Positions 1 to 10,959 are shown, numbered from the stretch's first letter. The stretch is 64,000 bases of DNA from Aliidiomarina sp. B3213 (GCF_003290085.1 NZ_QMKJ01000002.1:806001-870000); one strand, 5' to 3'. Notes: generated by a model not told the origin, from the sequence alone. Numbers and translations are program-made.

Positions 1-83
1 GGAGCCCCACATTTCGGGCAAGGCTCTCGGTGTTCAGACAGGTTCCGGTTCATTCCCGGAATGAGTTTATCTTGGTCCGTCAT
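1..83 (-). CDS. yrdD: Topoisomerase-type zinc-finger protein, partial (YrdD-like)
   Basis: Leftward partial gene cut by the window edge; 27 codons are visible from an ATG at 83. The peptide ends in the motif CPKCGA, the first half of a four-cysteine zinc ribbon like those at the C-terminus of DNA topoisomerase I. A small protein made of such zinc fingers (YrdD) lies next to smg and dprA in many gammaproteobacteria, and here the start is only 9 bases past the smg stop, so co-transcription with dprA-smg is likely. A second in-frame ATG eleven codons in is a possible alternative start, as no strong ribosome binding site is seen. The family call rests on one motif plus synteny. Confidence 0.6.
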   Translation of the reverse strand, partial: MTDQDKLIPGMNRNLSEHREPCPKCGA

Positions 84-92
84 GGCACAACG

Positions 93-569
93 CTAATGCA
101 TTACGCCTTCGGGCTCCTCAAAAAGAAGCTCCTCCATACGGGTATAGGCGTCTTCGTGACCAGGAACATTAAACAACACCATGAGAATAACCCACTTCAG
201 GTCTTCAAGCGCAAACTGCGGCGTGTCTAACTCCATTACACGGTCAACAACCATTTCACGTGTGGTGAAGTCTAAAACACCAATCTGCTCGAGGTACATC
301 ATAAAGCCGCGACATTCACTATCTAAACGCGCCAACTCTTCCGGCGTATACGCACGGAAAGAAGTAACAGGCACTGCTTGCATTAAATAAGGTTTGTCTT
401 GGCTATCTTGCAGATCCGCGAGACGCTCTAGCCACGCCAATGCCTTAGTGATTTCCTGTGAATGAAATCCGGCACGGGTTAACTCATCGGTCAGTTCGTC
501 GTGGTCGACTACGACTTCCATTTCCGAATGGATAAAGTTCTCAAATAAATACATGAGGATATCAAACAC
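93..569 (-). CDS. smg: Smg family protein (DUF494)
   Basis: A 158-residue protein, the usual length for Smg. The N-terminus ([16 protein letters not shown]) is the characteristic Smg start and the whole sequence is acidic and helical, with no signal peptide or membrane segment. The molecular function of Smg is not known; it is conserved next to dprA. The start is GTG at 569, chosen because AGGAGG lies 7 bases upstream, inside the last codons of dprA; the two genes are 4 bases apart, which implies translational coupling. Confidence 0.92.
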   Translation of the reverse strand: MFDILMYLFENFIHSEMEVVVDHDELTDELTRAGFHSQEITKALAWLERLADLQDSQDKPYLMQAVPVTSFRAYTPEELARLDSECRGFMMYLEQIGVLDFTTREMVVDRVMELDTPQFALEDLKWVILMVLFNVPGHEDAYTRMEELLFEEPEGVMH

Positions 570-573
570 GTCA

Positions 574-1701
574 TTACCTCCTCACTCTGACATAACCGCC
601 AGGAACAGCTTTGATCCATCCATCTAGTTCGAGACCCACAAGAGAATTCATAGCTTGGGCTACTGTTTTGCCGCTGCGTTCAAGAATTTGCTCTAACGGC
701 GTGGTCTCAAAACCTACGTTAGCTAACATTTCGGGCTTTGCCAACCCTGTAGCGAACATTTCTTGCTGTTTATCCCCTACCCCAGTTAAGTGGGGGTGTT
801 CACTGCCACTTTCAAGGTTTGAAATAAAAAGCGCATACACTTCTATTAAATCGGCAGAACTATTCACCAATTTAGCGCCATTTTTAATAAGCTCGTTACA
901 ACCGAGCCCAGCAGATTCAAACACGCCATAGGGAATAGCTAACACTTCACGGTTTTGCTCGAGCGCCAGCCTTGCGGTAATTAAGGAGCCGCTTCTTGGC
1001 GTTGCGGCAACCACCCAAACAGCATGACTTAACCCACTTATAATACGGTTACGGCGTGGGAAGTGTTCAGTTTTCGCAGCGGTTCCTGGCGGGTACTCAC
1101 TAACAATTAAACCGCTATTCAGAATATCTTTGCGTAATTGCTTCGCTCTGGGTGGGTAGCATAAATCAATTCCACAGCCCAATACCGCTATAGTTTTACC
1201 ACCTTGCTCTACACATAATTGATGGGCGCTGGAGTCTACGCCCATGGCTAGGCCACTGGTAATGCAAATACCATGGCGTATACATTCGGGCAGGAATTGC
1301 TGAATAGCCAAATACGCGACATTGGGTGCTTTTCGACTTCCCACCACAGCTAACTGGGTACTGTTGAGTAATGAACTGTCACCCTCAACAAACAGCATGC
1401 AGGGCGCGTCATGTATCTCCTTAAGCTGAGTTGGGTATTCATTCGGCCCCGCGCTATTGGGTAAGTTGAGAATAATGTCTCGTGGTATTTCTTCATCATT
1501 ATTAAGCCATTTCCAGGTTCTTGCCAGAACTCTGGGCTCTACTTCCGGCAACGAGTTCAGAATGGCTTTGGGGAGGCATTGTAGAGGTGTATTTACCAAG
1601 AATGATGTATTCCTCCAAACCGTCTGAATCTTTTTTTGCAAAGTTCCCTTTGCATAATAAATACGAAGCCATTGCTCTAAGCTTTCAGAAGTCCATTTCA
1701 T
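574..1701 (-). CDS. dprA: DNA-processing protein DprA (Smf)
   Basis: A 375-residue protein. DprA binds single-stranded DNA entering during natural transformation and loads RecA on it. The central Rossmann-like domain is recognisable from SRKAPNVAY, then [18 protein letters not shown], and SEYPPGT...[13 protein letters not shown], the family's DNA-binding core, at about residues 120-230. The C-terminal 60 residues look like the winged-helix (DML1-like) domain, ending in a basic tail. It reads leftward, is divergent from def, and is the first gene of a dprA-smg-yrdD unit. DprA occurs widely in bacteria not known to be competent, so the gene alone does not show transformability. Confidence 0.95.
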   Translation of the reverse strand: MKWTSESLEQWLRIYYAKGTLQKKIQTVWRNTSFLVNTPLQCLPKAILNSLPEVEPRVLARTWKWLNNDEEIPRDIILNLPNSAGPNEYPTQLKEIHDAPCMLFVEGDSSLLNSTQLAVVGSRKAPNVAYLAIQQFLPECIRHGICITSGLAMGVDSSAHQLCVEQGGKTIAVLGCGIDLCYPPRAKQLRKDILNSGLIVSEYPPGTAAKTEHFPRRNRIISGLSHAVWVVAATPRSGSLITARLALEQNREVLAIPYGVFESAGLGCNELIKNGAKLVNSSADLIEVYALFISNLESGSEHPHLTGVGDKQQEMFATGLAKPEMLANVGFETTPLEQILERSGKTVAQAMNSLVGLELDGWIKAVPGGYVRVRR

Positions 1702-1831
1702 TGTAGCCGCGCCCTTGAAATTAAAGACTATTATCCTAATTTCTATACTAGGGAAGCGCGAATGATTGACTATGAATTCAGCGTTAAACCCGTTAAAATA
1801 TTGGGTTCACCGAACGAGAGGAGTTATACCC

Positions 1832-2350
1832 ATGGCAACGATGACGATTTTACGATATCCAGACGAGCGTTTGCGCACTGTGGCAAAAACCGTTGATGTC
1901 GTAGACGATGCATTGCGCGCAACTATCGATGACATGCTAGAAACTATGTATAGCTCTCAGGGCGTAGGTTTAGCCGCAACCCAAGTCGACGTGCATAAAA
2001 GACTATTTGTTGCCGACTGTAGTGAAGATCAAGACGAGCCTTTGGTGTTCATTAACCCAGAAATTGTTGAGCAAGAAGGTCACTTTACCAATGAAGAAGG
2101 CTGCCTAAGCTTTCCAGGTGTTTATGCCAAGGTTGAACGCGCAGGAACTGTGACGGTAAAAGCTCTCGATCGCAACGGTGAAGAGTTCACCCGCGAAGCA
2201 GACGGTTTGCTAGCCATTTGTATTCAACATGAAATTGACCATTTAGACGGTAAGCTGTTTGTGGATTATTTGTCTCCGCTGAAACGCGACCGTATTCGCA
2301 AGAAATTAGAGAAAGAAGCTCGCTTAGCCGAAAAAGTCGCTCAAGCGTAG
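1832..2350 (+). CDS. def: Peptide deformylase
   Basis: Removes the formyl group from the N-terminal methionine of nascent proteins; a cytoplasmic metalloenzyme acting at the ribosome exit. All three family motifs are present: GVGLAATQ at residues 44-51, EGCLS at 89-93 (metal-ligand Cys91) and HEIDH at 133-137 (two metal-ligand histidines and the catalytic glutamate). The frame is open back to 1766, but ATG 1832 is chosen: it is preceded by AGAGGAG at good spacing and gives a 172-residue protein starting just before the conserved PDERLR segment. It is the first gene of def-fmt-rsmB, with fmt 10 bases downstream. Confidence 0.97.
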   Translation: MATMTILRYPDERLRTVAKTVDVVDDALRATIDDMLETMYSSQGVGLAATQVDVHKRLFVADCSEDQDEPLVFINPEIVEQEGHFTNEEGCLSFPGVYAKVERAGTVTVKALDRNGEEFTREADGLLAICIQHEIDHLDGKLFVDYLSPLKRDRIRKKLEKEARLAEKVAQA

Positions 2351-2360
2351 AGGAAACAAA

Positions 2361-3326
2361 GTGCGCGTTATTTTTGCCGGAACACCAGACTTCGCTGCGC
2401 GTCACTTACAAGCGCTTTTAAACGATAAGCAATTTGAGGTTGTAGCTGCTTATACCCAGCCCGACCGCCCTGCAGGAAGAGGAAAAAAGTTACAGCCCTC
2501 AGCAGTGAAAGTTACCGCACTTGAACATGACATTCCGGTTGAACAACCAGTGTCGTTAAAAACACCTGAAGCCCAGCAAACCCTTCAAAGCTACCAAGCC
2601 GACATTATGGTAGTGGTTGCTTATGGCCTAATTCTACCCCAAGCAGTGTTAGACATTCCTCGACTAGGATGCATTAACGTACACGGCTCAATTTTACCGA
2701 AGTGGCGTGGCGCAGCTCCTATTCAGCGAGCTATTTGGGCGGGCGACCAAGAAACCGGTATTACCATTATGCAAATGAACGCCGGTTTAGACACGGGCCC
2801 TATGCTTCACGTTGAGAAAACTCCGATTGCAGCTGACGAAACTAGTGCCTCGCTGTATGAAAAGCTGGCAGAAACTGGGCCTGTCGCGTTAGTGGAAACA
2901 TTAAAGCAAATACAGCAAGGTCAAGTTCACGCACAAGAGCAAGACGATAGCCAAGCAACGTACGCGAAGAAGCTCAGCAAAGAGGAAGCGAGAATAGACT
3001 GGAGCTTGCCTGCCGCTGTTGTAGAACGTTACATGCGAGCGTACACACCATGGCCGGGTAGTGAATTTTTACGCGCTGGGGAGCGAGTTAAAGTTCTTCA
3101 CGCCGAACCTATCGAAAGTGATAACAGTCAGGCACCAGGTACGATTATAAAAGCCGACAAACATGGCTTAGTTGTGCAATGTGAAGGCAGTGCTCTGAAG
3201 CTAGTGCAAGTACAGTTGCCGGGTAAGAAGCCCATGGCCATCCATGAACTTCTTAATGCACGGAAAGACAATTTCAAAGTGGGCGATTCATTGTTGAATG
3301 AGGCGCCGTTGAGCGACAATGAATGA
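2361..3326 (+). CDS. fmt: Methionyl-tRNA formyltransferase
   Basis: A 321-residue enzyme that formylates initiator Met-tRNA using 10-formyltetrahydrofolate, the partner reaction to Def. The catalytic residues Asn106, His108 and Asp144 are in place, in INVHGS and GLDTGPM, as is the loop ILPKWRGAAPIQRAI (111-125). The C-terminal domain (about 205-315) is the tRNA-binding OB-fold region. The start is GTG 2361 with an AGAGGAAA ribosome site overlapping the def 3' end. The stop overlaps the rsmB start by 4 bases (ATGA), so the three genes form one operon. Confidence 0.97.
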   Translation: MRVIFAGTPDFAARHLQALLNDKQFEVVAAYTQPDRPAGRGKKLQPSAVKVTALEHDIPVEQPVSLKTPEAQQTLQSYQADIMVVVAYGLILPQAVLDIPRLGCINVHGSILPKWRGAAPIQRAIWAGDQETGITIMQMNAGLDTGPMLHVEKTPIAADETSASLYEKLAETGPVALVETLKQIQQGQVHAQEQDDSQATYAKKLSKEEARIDWSLPAAVVERYMRAYTPWPGSEFLRAGERVKVLHAEPIESDNSQAPGTIIKADKHGLVVQCEGSALKLVQVQLPGKKPMAIHELLNARKDNFKVGDSLLNEAPLSDNE

Positions 3327-4657
3327 CAACCGCAAGTAGCAAAAACACAAATAAAAAAGGCGCTGCGAGAGCAGCCGCTGCAAAAGCATTGTTTGCGGTG
3401 CTCGAACAAAAGCGGTCATTAACAGCCGTACTTCCCGAAGTTCAAGCCAGCCTAGAGGGCGCAGACAAAGGCTGGGTTCAAACAGTGTGTTTTCAGGTTT
3501 TGCGCGAACTACCGCGTTATGAATGGCTCATTCAACAGCTGGTCGACAAGCCGCTAAAAAAGAAAGTTCGAATTATTCACAGTCTATTGTTAGTGGGTTT
3601 ATGCCAATTTAGATCGTTACAAACCCCGCCTCACGCAATACTTGCTGAAACTGTCGAAGCTGCACGCATACTTAAGCAAAAGCCACTTACAGGGCTTGTG
3701 AACGGAGTGCTTCGTTCCTACCAGCGCCAGCAAGAAGCTTTGGAAACACAAGTTCTACAGCGGTATTCACTAGCACAGTGTTTCCCTAGATGGTTGCGAG
3801 AACGTGTGACTGAAGCTTGGCCAGAGCATGCAGAGCAGGTATTCGCTGCAAGCCAAGAGAAGCCGCCTTTATGGTTGCGTGTAAACGTCAAACACATTGA
3901 ACCCAGTGCGTATTTAGAGCTTTTACAAAAAGAAGGTATTGGGGCGATTCAACACCCAACACTAAGTAGTGCTATTCGGTTAGAAAAACCCATAGACGTA
4001 AAGCAGTTACCTCATTTTGATGAAGGTTTTCTTTCGGTACAAGACATCAGCGCCCAATGGGCAGCTCGGCTGTTAGAACCTAAGCCAGGGCAACGAGTAT
4101 TGGACGCCTGTGCTGCACCTGGTGGAAAAACCGCACATATCGCAGAGCTGGCGGAAACCATAGAGCTCGACGCTGTAGAACTAGAAGCTTCGCGAATCGA
4201 GCGCATGGAACAAAACTTCGAGCGCCTAAACGTAAATGCTAACGTATTATGCCAAGACGCTAGCGCCCCAGAGACATGGTGGAACGGCAAACCCTATGAC
4301 CGTATTTTACTCGACGCGCCCTGCTCTGCTACCGGTGTAATTCGACGCCATCCAGACATCAAGTGGCTACGCCAGAACGCGGATATTGCAGCACTAGTGC
4401 AGCTACAGAGTGACATTCTTGAAGCTTGTTGGTCTATGCTCGCACCCGGAGGGCGCTTAGTTTATGCCACTTGCTCGTTGTTACCCGAAGAAAATGACAA
4501 ACAAATTCAAAATTTTATAGCCAAACACGATAACGCAAACTACGTTATAGACACCACGTTCAGCAGCGTTCATGTCCGTGGAGGCCAAATTCTTCCAGGT
4601 GAAGACGCGGGCGACGGTTTCTTTTATGCGATTTTAGAAAAAGCTAAGAAAAACTAA
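3323..4657 (+). CDS. rsmB: 16S rRNA (cytosine-967 C5)-methyltransferase
   Basis: A 444-residue S-adenosylmethionine enzyme that methylates C967 of 16S rRNA. The N-terminal 150 residues form the NusB-like RNA-binding domain. The methyltransferase domain has the SAM-binding motif DACAAPGGK (261-269), the motif DAPCSATG (331-338, Cys334) and YATCSLLPEE (381-390, Cys384); the two cysteines are the release and catalytic pair of RsmB/RsmF enzymes. It starts with ATG inside the fmt stop (ATGA overlap). The first ~15 residues are polar and extra compared with E. coli. Confidence 0.96.
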   Translation: MTTASSKNTNKKGAARAAAAKALFAVLEQKRSLTAVLPEVQASLEGADKGWVQTVCFQVLRELPRYEWLIQQLVDKPLKKKVRIIHSLLLVGLCQFRSLQTPPHAILAETVEAARILKQKPLTGLVNGVLRSYQRQQEALETQVLQRYSLAQCFPRWLRERVTEAWPEHAEQVFAASQEKPPLWLRVNVKHIEPSAYLELLQKEGIGAIQHPTLSSAIRLEKPIDVKQLPHFDEGFLSVQDISAQWAARLLEPKPGQRVLDACAAPGGKTAHIAELAETIELDAVELEASRIERMEQNFERLNVNANVLCQDASAPETWWNGKPYDRILLDAPCSATGVIRRHPDIKWLRQNADIAALVQLQSDILEACWSMLAPGGRLVYATCSLLPEENDKQIQNFIAKHDNANYVIDTTFSSVHVRGGQILPGEDAGDGFFYAILEKAKKN

Positions 4658-4747
4658 ACAGGAATTTGGTAATTTTTACTGCAATAACATTGTTTATTCA
4701 GTAGGCTGAAAACATTCAATAAAGCATAACAACAAGTCGGTTTTAAC

Positions 4748-6124
4748 ATGAAAATCATTATTGTCGGTGCAGGTCAGGTCGGAACAACATTAGCGCAAAG
4801 TTTAGTGTCTGGGCGCAATGAAATTACTGTCATCGACCAGAACCCGGCTTTTCTAAATGAGCTTCAAGATCACTACGACCTCAACGTCATTGAAGGTAAC
4901 GGCGCTCATCCAGACATTTTAAGACGTGCGGGCGCAGAAGACGCTGACCTATTGGTAGCCGTAAGTAGTGCAGATGAAGTAAACATGATTGCATGCCAAG
5001 TAGCGCACAGCGTGTTTAAGGTTTATCGCAAAATCGCACGAATTCGCTCACCAGAATATATTCGTTATGCCGACACGCTATTCCACAAAGACCAAATGCC
5101 CGTAGACCACGTTATTGCACCCGAGCAACTGGTTACGAATTACATTAAACGCCTGATCGATTACCCCGGAGCTCTGCAGGTTATTGAGTTTGCAGAAGGC
5201 TTAGTCAGTTTGGTGGGCTTGAAGGCATGCTACGGCGGAAAGTTGGTTGGACGAGCTATTTCCACTTTGCGCGACCATATTCCGAATATCGACGCTCGCG
5301 TTGCTGCAATATTTCGCCAAGGGCATGCCATTAAGCCATTAGGCACAACCATTATCGAAGCCGACGACGAGGTATTCTTCGTTGCTGACACCCGCCACAT
5401 TCGAGTGGTTATGGAAGAACTGCAACCTTTAGAGCAACGTTACAAGCGCGTAATGATTGTAGGTGGCGGTCATGTTGGCTCAGGTTTAGCGCGTGCGCTA
5501 GAAAAAACCCATCGGGTAAAATTGGTGGAACTCAGCCAACAACGTGCCGAGGAATTAAGCTCCGAGCTGGAAAGCACCTTGGTATTGCAAGGTGATGCAG
5601 CAGACCAGAAGTTATTAAGCGACGAGCGCATTGAAGAAATAGATGTGTTTATAGCGGTTACCAACGACGACGAAGCGAATATCATGTCGGCGATGCTGGC
5701 CAAACGTATGGGCGTGGGGAAAACGCTAGTACTTATTCAGCGCAATGCGTACGTAGACCTTGTTCAAGGTGGCGATATCGACATCGCTATTTCACCACAA
5801 CAAGCTACGGTTTCAGCATTATTGCGACATATTCGCCGTGACTTCTTCGTGAACGACTACTCATTACGTAAAGGTGCTGCAGAAGCTATCGAACTTATAG
5901 CGAAAGGCGACGAAAGCACTTCAAAAGTAGTCGGGAAAGAAATTAGAGAGCTAAGCTTGCCGCCGGGAACAACCGTGGGGGCGTTGGTGCGCGGCAATGA
6001 AGTGCTGATTGCACACGACGACATCGTTATTCAAGACGACGACCACGTTATATTGTTCCTCGTCGACAAGAAGTACGTCGAAGAAATCGAGCAGCTATTC
6101 ACACCTGGAGCACTATATTTCTAG
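4748..6124 (+). CDS. trkA: Trk potassium uptake system, NAD-binding subunit TrkA
   Basis: A 458-residue peripheral membrane protein that gates the TrkH potassium channel by binding nucleotides. It has the duplicated RCK layout: an N-terminal Rossmann fold (GAGQVG, residues 7-12), a TrkA_C domain, then a second Rossmann fold (VGGGHVGSG, about residue 238) and a second TrkA_C domain. It is 90 bases downstream of rsmB and probably belongs to that transcript, as in E. coli. It runs convergently into trkH; both stop codons lie within the same CTAG. Confidence 0.97.
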   Translation: MKIIIVGAGQVGTTLAQSLVSGRNEITVIDQNPAFLNELQDHYDLNVIEGNGAHPDILRRAGAEDADLLVAVSSADEVNMIACQVAHSVFKVYRKIARIRSPEYIRYADTLFHKDQMPVDHVIAPEQLVTNYIKRLIDYPGALQVIEFAEGLVSLVGLKACYGGKLVGRAISTLRDHIPNIDARVAAIFRQGHAIKPLGTTIIEADDEVFFVADTRHIRVVMEELQPLEQRYKRVMIVGGGHVGSGLARALEKTHRVKLVELSQQRAEELSSELESTLVLQGDAADQKLLSDERIEEIDVFIAVTNDDEANIMSAMLAKRMGVGKTLVLIQRNAYVDLVQGGDIDIAISPQQATVSALLRHIRRDFFVNDYSLRKGAAEAIELIAKGDESTSKVVGKEIRELSLPPGTTVGALVRGNEVLIAHDDIVIQDDDHVILFLVDKKYVEEIEQLFTPGALYF

Positions 6125-7569
6125 TGCTTCCAGAATGTAGGTGTGAACAATACCAAGAGCGTAAACACCTCTAGTCGGCCAAACATCATGGCGATAATGG
6201 CTATCCACTTACCACCGTCACTTACGCTTTGGAAGTTACTGGCCACCTCACCTAAACCTGGACCCAAGTTATTCAATGTGGCCACGGTAGCACCGAACGC
6301 TGAGTAATCGTCTAACCCGGTTGCAATAAAACCGAGCATCAGCACTACGAAGATTAATGCGTAGGCAGCGAAAAAGCCCCAAACAGCCTGCACCACTCTA
6401 TCGGGTAAAGCACGCTTTCCCCACTTCACCGTAAATGTACCTTTTGGATGAATCAGACGATTGATCTCGCGCTTACCTTGGCGATATAGCAGTGCAACAC
6501 GAATGACTTTCAAGCCACCACCGGTAGAACCTGCGCTTCCCCCAATGAAGCTCGAGAAAATAAGTAAGATAGGCAAAAACAGAGGGAATAAGGTGTAGTC
6601 GGTGGTGGTAAAGCCAGCGGTGGTGCTAATCGACACAGACTGGAATATACCGTCTATCCAGGCACTGCTTACGGACAGATCAGATTTCCACCACAGCGTT
6701 AAAACGGTAATAAGCATAAGAATACCTTGAATGCCTATCAAAGCTTTGAATTCCGGATCTCGCCAATATGTTTTTATGCTTTTGCCTCTATATGCCGCGA
6801 AATGGAGCGAGAAATTAACCGCAGCAAGTAGTAGGAAGAAAACAATAATTAAGTCAATAACCCAGCTATTAAAATATCCGATACTAGCGTCGTGAGTAGA
6901 GAACCCTCCAATGGCCACGGTAGAAAACGCATGACCAATTGCGTCGAACGGTCTCATACCTGCAAGCCAGAGCGCTACAGCACACGCAACGGTCATACTT
7001 AGATAGATATACCAAAGCTGCTTCGCGGTATCAGCAATTCTCGGCGTAAGCTTTTTGTCTTTCATTGGCCCTGGAGTTTCAGCCCGATATAGCTGAAGCC
7101 CACCAATGCCTAATAACGGTAGTATCGCCACGGCAAGTACAATGATTCCCATACCGCCCATCCATTGCAGTTGCTGGCGGTAGAAACGGTAAGAGTGAGG
7201 TAACTCTTCGATACCTGTAAGTACGGTTGCCCCTGTCGTTGTTAAGGCAGAGAACGACTCAAACATAGCGTCGGTAAAGGTTAGCGTGTAGTCGTCTGGC
7301 ATCCAGAACGGAATTGCCCCCACCGTACCAAGCACCACCCAGAACATCACCACAATAATAAACCCTTCTCGGGTCTTCAGTTCACTTCGATAATCTCGGT
7401 TGGCAAACCACATTAAAAACCCAACCACTAGGCTGAGCAAAAAGGCCGAGCTAAACGCCCAACCACCGCCGTCTTCATAGAAGTAAGCGATAACCGCTGG
7501 TGGTAATAGGGTGAAGCTGAAAATACCCACCAATAAGCCAAGCATTCTGAGTATGGTACGAATTTGCAT
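6121..7569 (-). CDS. trkH: Trk potassium uptake protein TrkH
   Basis: A 482-residue integral inner-membrane protein forming the potassium-conducting pore that TrkA regulates. It has about ten hydrophobic segments and four pore loops with filter glycines, for example [39 protein letters not shown] and [25 protein letters not shown] is the intramembrane loop that closes the pore. The ATG at 7569 overlaps the pepQ stop by one base (TAATG), so translation is probably coupled to pepQ. The stop overlaps trkA's by 3 bases on the other strand. Confidence 0.97.
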   Translation of the reverse strand: MQIRTILRMLGLLVGIFSFTLLPPAVIAYFYEDGGGWAFSSAFLLSLVVGFLMWFANRDYRSELKTREGFIIVVMFWVVLGTVGAIPFWMPDDYTLTFTDAMFESFSALTTTGATVLTGIEELPHSYRFYRQQLQWMGGMGIIVLAVAILPLLGIGGLQLYRAETPGPMKDKKLTPRIADTAKQLWYIYLSMTVACAVALWLAGMRPFDAIGHAFSTVAIGGFSTHDASIGYFNSWVIDLIIVFFLLLAAVNFSLHFAAYRGKSIKTYWRDPEFKALIGIQGILMLITVLTLWWKSDLSVSSAWIDGIFQSVSISTTAGFTTTDYTLFPLFLPILLIFSSFIGGSAGSTGGGLKVIRVALLYRQGKREINRLIHPKGTFTVKWGKRALPDRVVQAVWGFFAAYALIFVVLMLGFIATGLDDYSAFGATVATLNNLGPGLGEVASNFQSVSDGGKWIAIIAMMFGRLEVFTLLVLFTPTFWKH

Positions 7570-8900
7570 TAATTCAGACCCAATTCACGCGTGATGTTTT
7601 CGTTGCGGTCCCGATGCAGAACAATATTATCTTCCACTCGAATGCCACCATATGGTTTAAACTCTGCAATGCGCTTCCAATTCATGTGTTTGCCATTTTC
7701 TGAGTCTTGCAGGCGGTTAAGCAGTACATCTATAAAATATAGACCTGGTTCTATAGTAAACACCATTTTAGGCTCGAAGGTGCGCGTGGACTTGAGGGTT
7801 GGAAATTGCTCAGGGGCAGGCACCACTGTTCCGCGTTCGTCACCTAAGTTACTGCCCACATCATGAACCTGTAAACCCAGTAAATGACCAATGCCATGTG
7901 GCATAAACACTTGGCTTATCTTTCGTTTAACCATTTCTTCAGGATCGAGTGAGCAAAAGCCGAAGGCGAAAAGGAGCTGAGAGATTTGAAGTTGAGCTTT
8001 ATGCTGAATATCTCCAAAGCTCATGCCGGGTCTTACCTCTTGCGCAATGGCCTGCGTAATTTGGTCAATCGCCACTATTAATTCTACAAACTCTTCGCTT
8101 GCGTCTTTACCTGCGTAGGTTCTGCTTATGTCCGAAGCATAACCATTCCAATCGGCGCCAGCATCAATCATTAAACTACGGTGAAAGCCCTGCTCTAGAC
8201 TTTTCCGGGACTTACCACGGTAATGCAGGATAGCCGCATGTTCGTTTTGACCAATAATATGGTTGTACGGAACTTCGTTTTCACCTTGTTGAGTGGCTTT
8301 CATATACGCAAGTAAACAGTCAAATTCGCTCTCACCGTCTTGCCATGCCTGTGCAACCGCTCGATGTCCGCGAATACCTATTTCATTGGCTCTGCGAATG
8401 CAATTTAACTCATAGTCGGTTTTCAAAGCGCGGTGGTAATTTAGAAAGCTAGTTACGGGCTCTGGGTTAAACTGCAGAAATCCTAAGGCTTGCGCTACTT
8501 CAATATGCTCACCAAGGTATACCGTGTTTTTCTTGTCATACGGCAGTAACTTGTCTACTTCGTCGGGGCGAGAGATCAGTTCCACATGGAACATCGACAT
8601 CCATGGCGCATTATCTAAATCAGGCTGCTCAACCCAGAATTCGTCTGAGTGCAAAATAACCAAAACCGGCTTGTCTTTAGCTGGCGAGAGAAGCACCCAA
8701 CTATGCGGCAACTGAGTAAACGGACACCAAGCCTTAAAGTATGGGTTTGCCTTAAACGGATACTCCATATCGTCCATAAACAAACGTTTGTGCTGGCCCG
8801 CATGAATGGCCAGCATATCTATTTGCTCGCGCTCGCAAAGACGATCAGAGCGCTGTTTAAGTTCTTTTATATGGGCCGGATAAAGAGACTGATAATCCAT
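7569..8900 (-). CDS. pepQ: Xaa-Pro dipeptidase PepQ
   Basis: A cytoplasmic metallopeptidase that cleaves Xaa-Pro dipeptides. The pita-bread fold metal ligands are visible: the two aspartates in DAGADWNGYASDISRT (about 243-258), the histidine in MPHGIGHLLGL (about 333), the glutamate in TIEPGLYF (about 385) and the glutamate in GGIRVEDN (about 420). The frame is open to 8939, but ATG 8900 gives MDYQSLY and a 443-residue protein, the E. coli PepQ length, with a GGA ribosome site upstream. It lies between slt and trkH and is co-oriented with both. Confidence 0.94.
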   Translation of the reverse strand: MDYQSLYPAHIKELKQRSDRLCEREQIDMLAIHAGQHKRLFMDDMEYPFKANPYFKAWCPFTQLPHSWVLLSPAKDKPVLVILHSDEFWVEQPDLDNAPWMSMFHVELISRPDEVDKLLPYDKKNTVYLGEHIEVAQALGFLQFNPEPVTSFLNYHRALKTDYELNCIRRANEIGIRGHRAVAQAWQDGESEFDCLLAYMKATQQGENEVPYNHIIGQNEHAAILHYRGKSRKSLEQGFHRSLMIDAGADWNGYASDISRTYAGKDASEEFVELIVAIDQITQAIAQEVRPGMSFGDIQHKAQLQISQLLFAFGFCSLDPEEMVKRKISQVFMPHGIGHLLGLQVHDVGSNLGDERGTVVPAPEQFPTLKSTRTFEPKMVFTIEPGLYFIDVLLNRLQDSENGKHMNWKRIAEFKPYGGIRVEDNIVLHRDRNENITRELGLN

Positions 8901-8922
8901 TTTATTTTTCCAGTACCTTTGC

Positions 8923-10959
8923 TTAACTGTCGTCTGCAACCATGTGAGTATTCACTAACGAAGACAACACGTTAGCATCTTTTCCGAGCAGGTTCGTATA
9001 TATCTGCTGGTAGGCCAAAACATTTTTCACGTAATCACGCGTTTCTTCATAAGGTATGGTTTCAACCCAAATGTCGAAAGGCATCGGCGACTCGGGTAAC
9101 CACTCTTCTACTCGGTTTAGTCCTGCATTATACGCAGCTGTTGCAATAACCCAATGATTCCCTGTCCTACGCATAAGGTCAGACATATAACGTGTTGCTA
9201 TTTTCACATTCTCTTCTGGCTGCATTAACCGATAATTCGACACACGTCCTAAATTCGGACCGGGCGTTCTGCGGCTGACATAATTAGCGGTATCAGGCAT
9301 CACTTGCAGCAACCCACGAGCTCCCACCCTAGAAATTGCATCTGGTCTAAATGCGCTTTCTCTCCGCGCTAATGCAAAAACCCATGCAGGGTCTAAGTCG
9401 TGACTATTCGCATGACTTGAGATAAGTGACATATATGCCAATGGAAAACGTTTCTCTACGTCATTGAATTGCCCGGTGTGGGCGAGTCCAAAGATAGCTT
9501 GGTCATGCCAACCAGCCTCATGAGCAGCGATACTACTGAGAACCTGCTCGTCGTAAGTACCACGGTACCCCAGCATATTCCATTCGCGGCGTGCTTGTAG
9601 TGAGCGCCCAATAGCAAATAACTCAAAAGCGCGTTTTACCGAGGGTTGCTCTTTTAGCGTAGCCATTGCCGAAGGTTCATAAGTTAACGGAACATGCGCT
9701 AAGCTTGGGGCGATACCGAGTTGAGCGCTTGCCAAGAAACCGTAATAGTTACGCTCTTGCGCCAGCACCTGCCACACTGCCTCGCTGTCTTCATGAAAGT
9801 CTAGCTCCGCTAACGCACGGCCTCGCCAATACTGCCATTGTGCCTTTTCTTGCTGCTCTGCAGGTAAGCTATTAATAAACATAACAACATGATCGAATCG
9901 CTCAGCACGCAATAAAGACGCCAAAAACCACTGCAAGCCCGACTCAGAGAGTTTAGAAGCAGGGACACGGTTAAACCACGTTAATGCGCCCTCTTCATTT
10001 CTGACGGCTAAAGTAATGCCAAATCGCTCGCTCATGTCCCATTGAGTTTCTGGTGCAAACGGGAATATGGTTTGGAAATGCTGCCATGCTTCTGCAGCTT
10101 TATCGGTGTCACGCCAAATCAGACGTTTCATTCCGGCTACAACAATGTCTTGTTCACGGGGGTCGTTGTTAGGGAAGTCAGCAAAGCGCATAAGGGTCAG
10201 CGGGTTTACCTCCACCCGACGGTATAACTCGCCCAAATAGCGTGAATTCTGCGGTAATTGCCGAGTTAAATATCGAGCTAAACCCCACTCTCGGGCATTC
10301 AACGCTAGCACTAATCGTTCCCACACTAACGCTTCCGTTCGCTGACCGGCATTTTCCCATGCGGCAAATACGGGGTCACAATTACGTGGTTGCGACTCCG
10401 CACTAACCCACTGGTTTGCAACTTGAGGCCATAAAACTGCAAGGTTGTCCGTTGTCTTCCAGAGAAAATCTAAATACGTGCATTGCAAGCGGCTGCTAGA
10501 GCTTCCTTGGTAATAGGTTAGAAATCGCTCTTCGTCATTGTTGTTGGCTAAGAAATTTAACCACTGATACCTTAACCCGTTGTCGACAGGTGTTCCTTCA
10601 TATTGACTTAAAAACTCTGCAATCACGCTTTCGTTTGCGTAACTTAAATTCTGCTCTAAATAGTCCGCTTCTAGGTATGGATAAAGCGCATAACCTTGTA
10701 ATTGCTCCATACCTTCGCGAGCCTCTCTGAAACGTCGCGACTCAATAGCGTCCTCGGTTTCTAAAAACAGCTCGCGTTGCTGCTCTAACGGCATAGAAGG
10801 TGGAAGTTGAGTGTTTTGCGCCTGCAAGGGGTGAGCCGCTAATAAGAGTAGACACACAGACGCGATATTCGTGATCAATCGGCTTGAACACGTTATGCTT
10901 AAGAGTTGTTGGCGCTTATTGCGCGGTTTTTTAAACACCTGTTTAATTTCTTTTCGCAT
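8923..10959 (-). CDS. slt: Soluble lytic murein transglycosylase
   Basis: A 678-residue periplasmic enzyme that cleaves peptidoglycan to 1,6-anhydromuropeptides. From ATG 10959 there is a basic n-region, a hydrophobic core (ASVCLLLLAAHPL) and a signal cleavage near QAQ at about residue 48. A long helical, superhelix-type U/L region follows. The C-terminal lysozyme-like domain has the catalytic glutamate in RRESAF (about residue 533), followed by GARGLLQVMPDTA and AAYNAG. An open frame extends to 11016, but that start would put 19 non-signal residues ahead and read through an intergenic inverted repeat. It is divergent from fadB and 22 bases from pepQ. Confidence 0.93.
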   Translation of the reverse strand: MRKEIKQVFKKPRNKRQQLLSITCSSRLITNIASVCLLLLAAHPLQAQNTQLPPSMPLEQQRELFLETEDAIESRRFREAREGMEQLQGYALYPYLEADYLEQNLSYANESVIAEFLSQYEGTPVDNGLRYQWLNFLANNNDEERFLTYYQGSSSSRLQCTYLDFLWKTTDNLAVLWPQVANQWVSAESQPRNCDPVFAAWENAGQRTEALVWERLVLALNAREWGLARYLTRQLPQNSRYLGELYRRVEVNPLTLMRFADFPNNDPREQDIVVAGMKRLIWRDTDKAAEAWQHFQTIFPFAPETQWDMSERFGITLAVRNEEGALTWFNRVPASKLSESGLQWFLASLLRAERFDHVVMFINSLPAEQQEKAQWQYWRGRALAELDFHEDSEAVWQVLAQERNYYGFLASAQLGIAPSLAHVPLTYEPSAMATLKEQPSVKRAFELFAIGRSLQARREWNMLGYRGTYDEQVLSSIAAHEAGWHDQAIFGLAHTGQFNDVEKRFPLAYMSLISSHANSHDLDPAWVFALARRESAFRPDAISRVGARGLLQVMPDTANYVSRRTPGPNLGRVSNYRLMQPEENVKIATRYMSDLMRRTGNHWVIATAAYNAGLNRVEEWLPESPMPFDIWVETIPYEETRDYVKNVLAYQQIYTNLLGKDANVLSSLVNTHMVADDS

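Noticed and set aside
1766-1831. Longer def start
   Set aside because: The added 22 residues have no counterpart in peptide deformylases, and the ribosome binding site fits ATG 1832.
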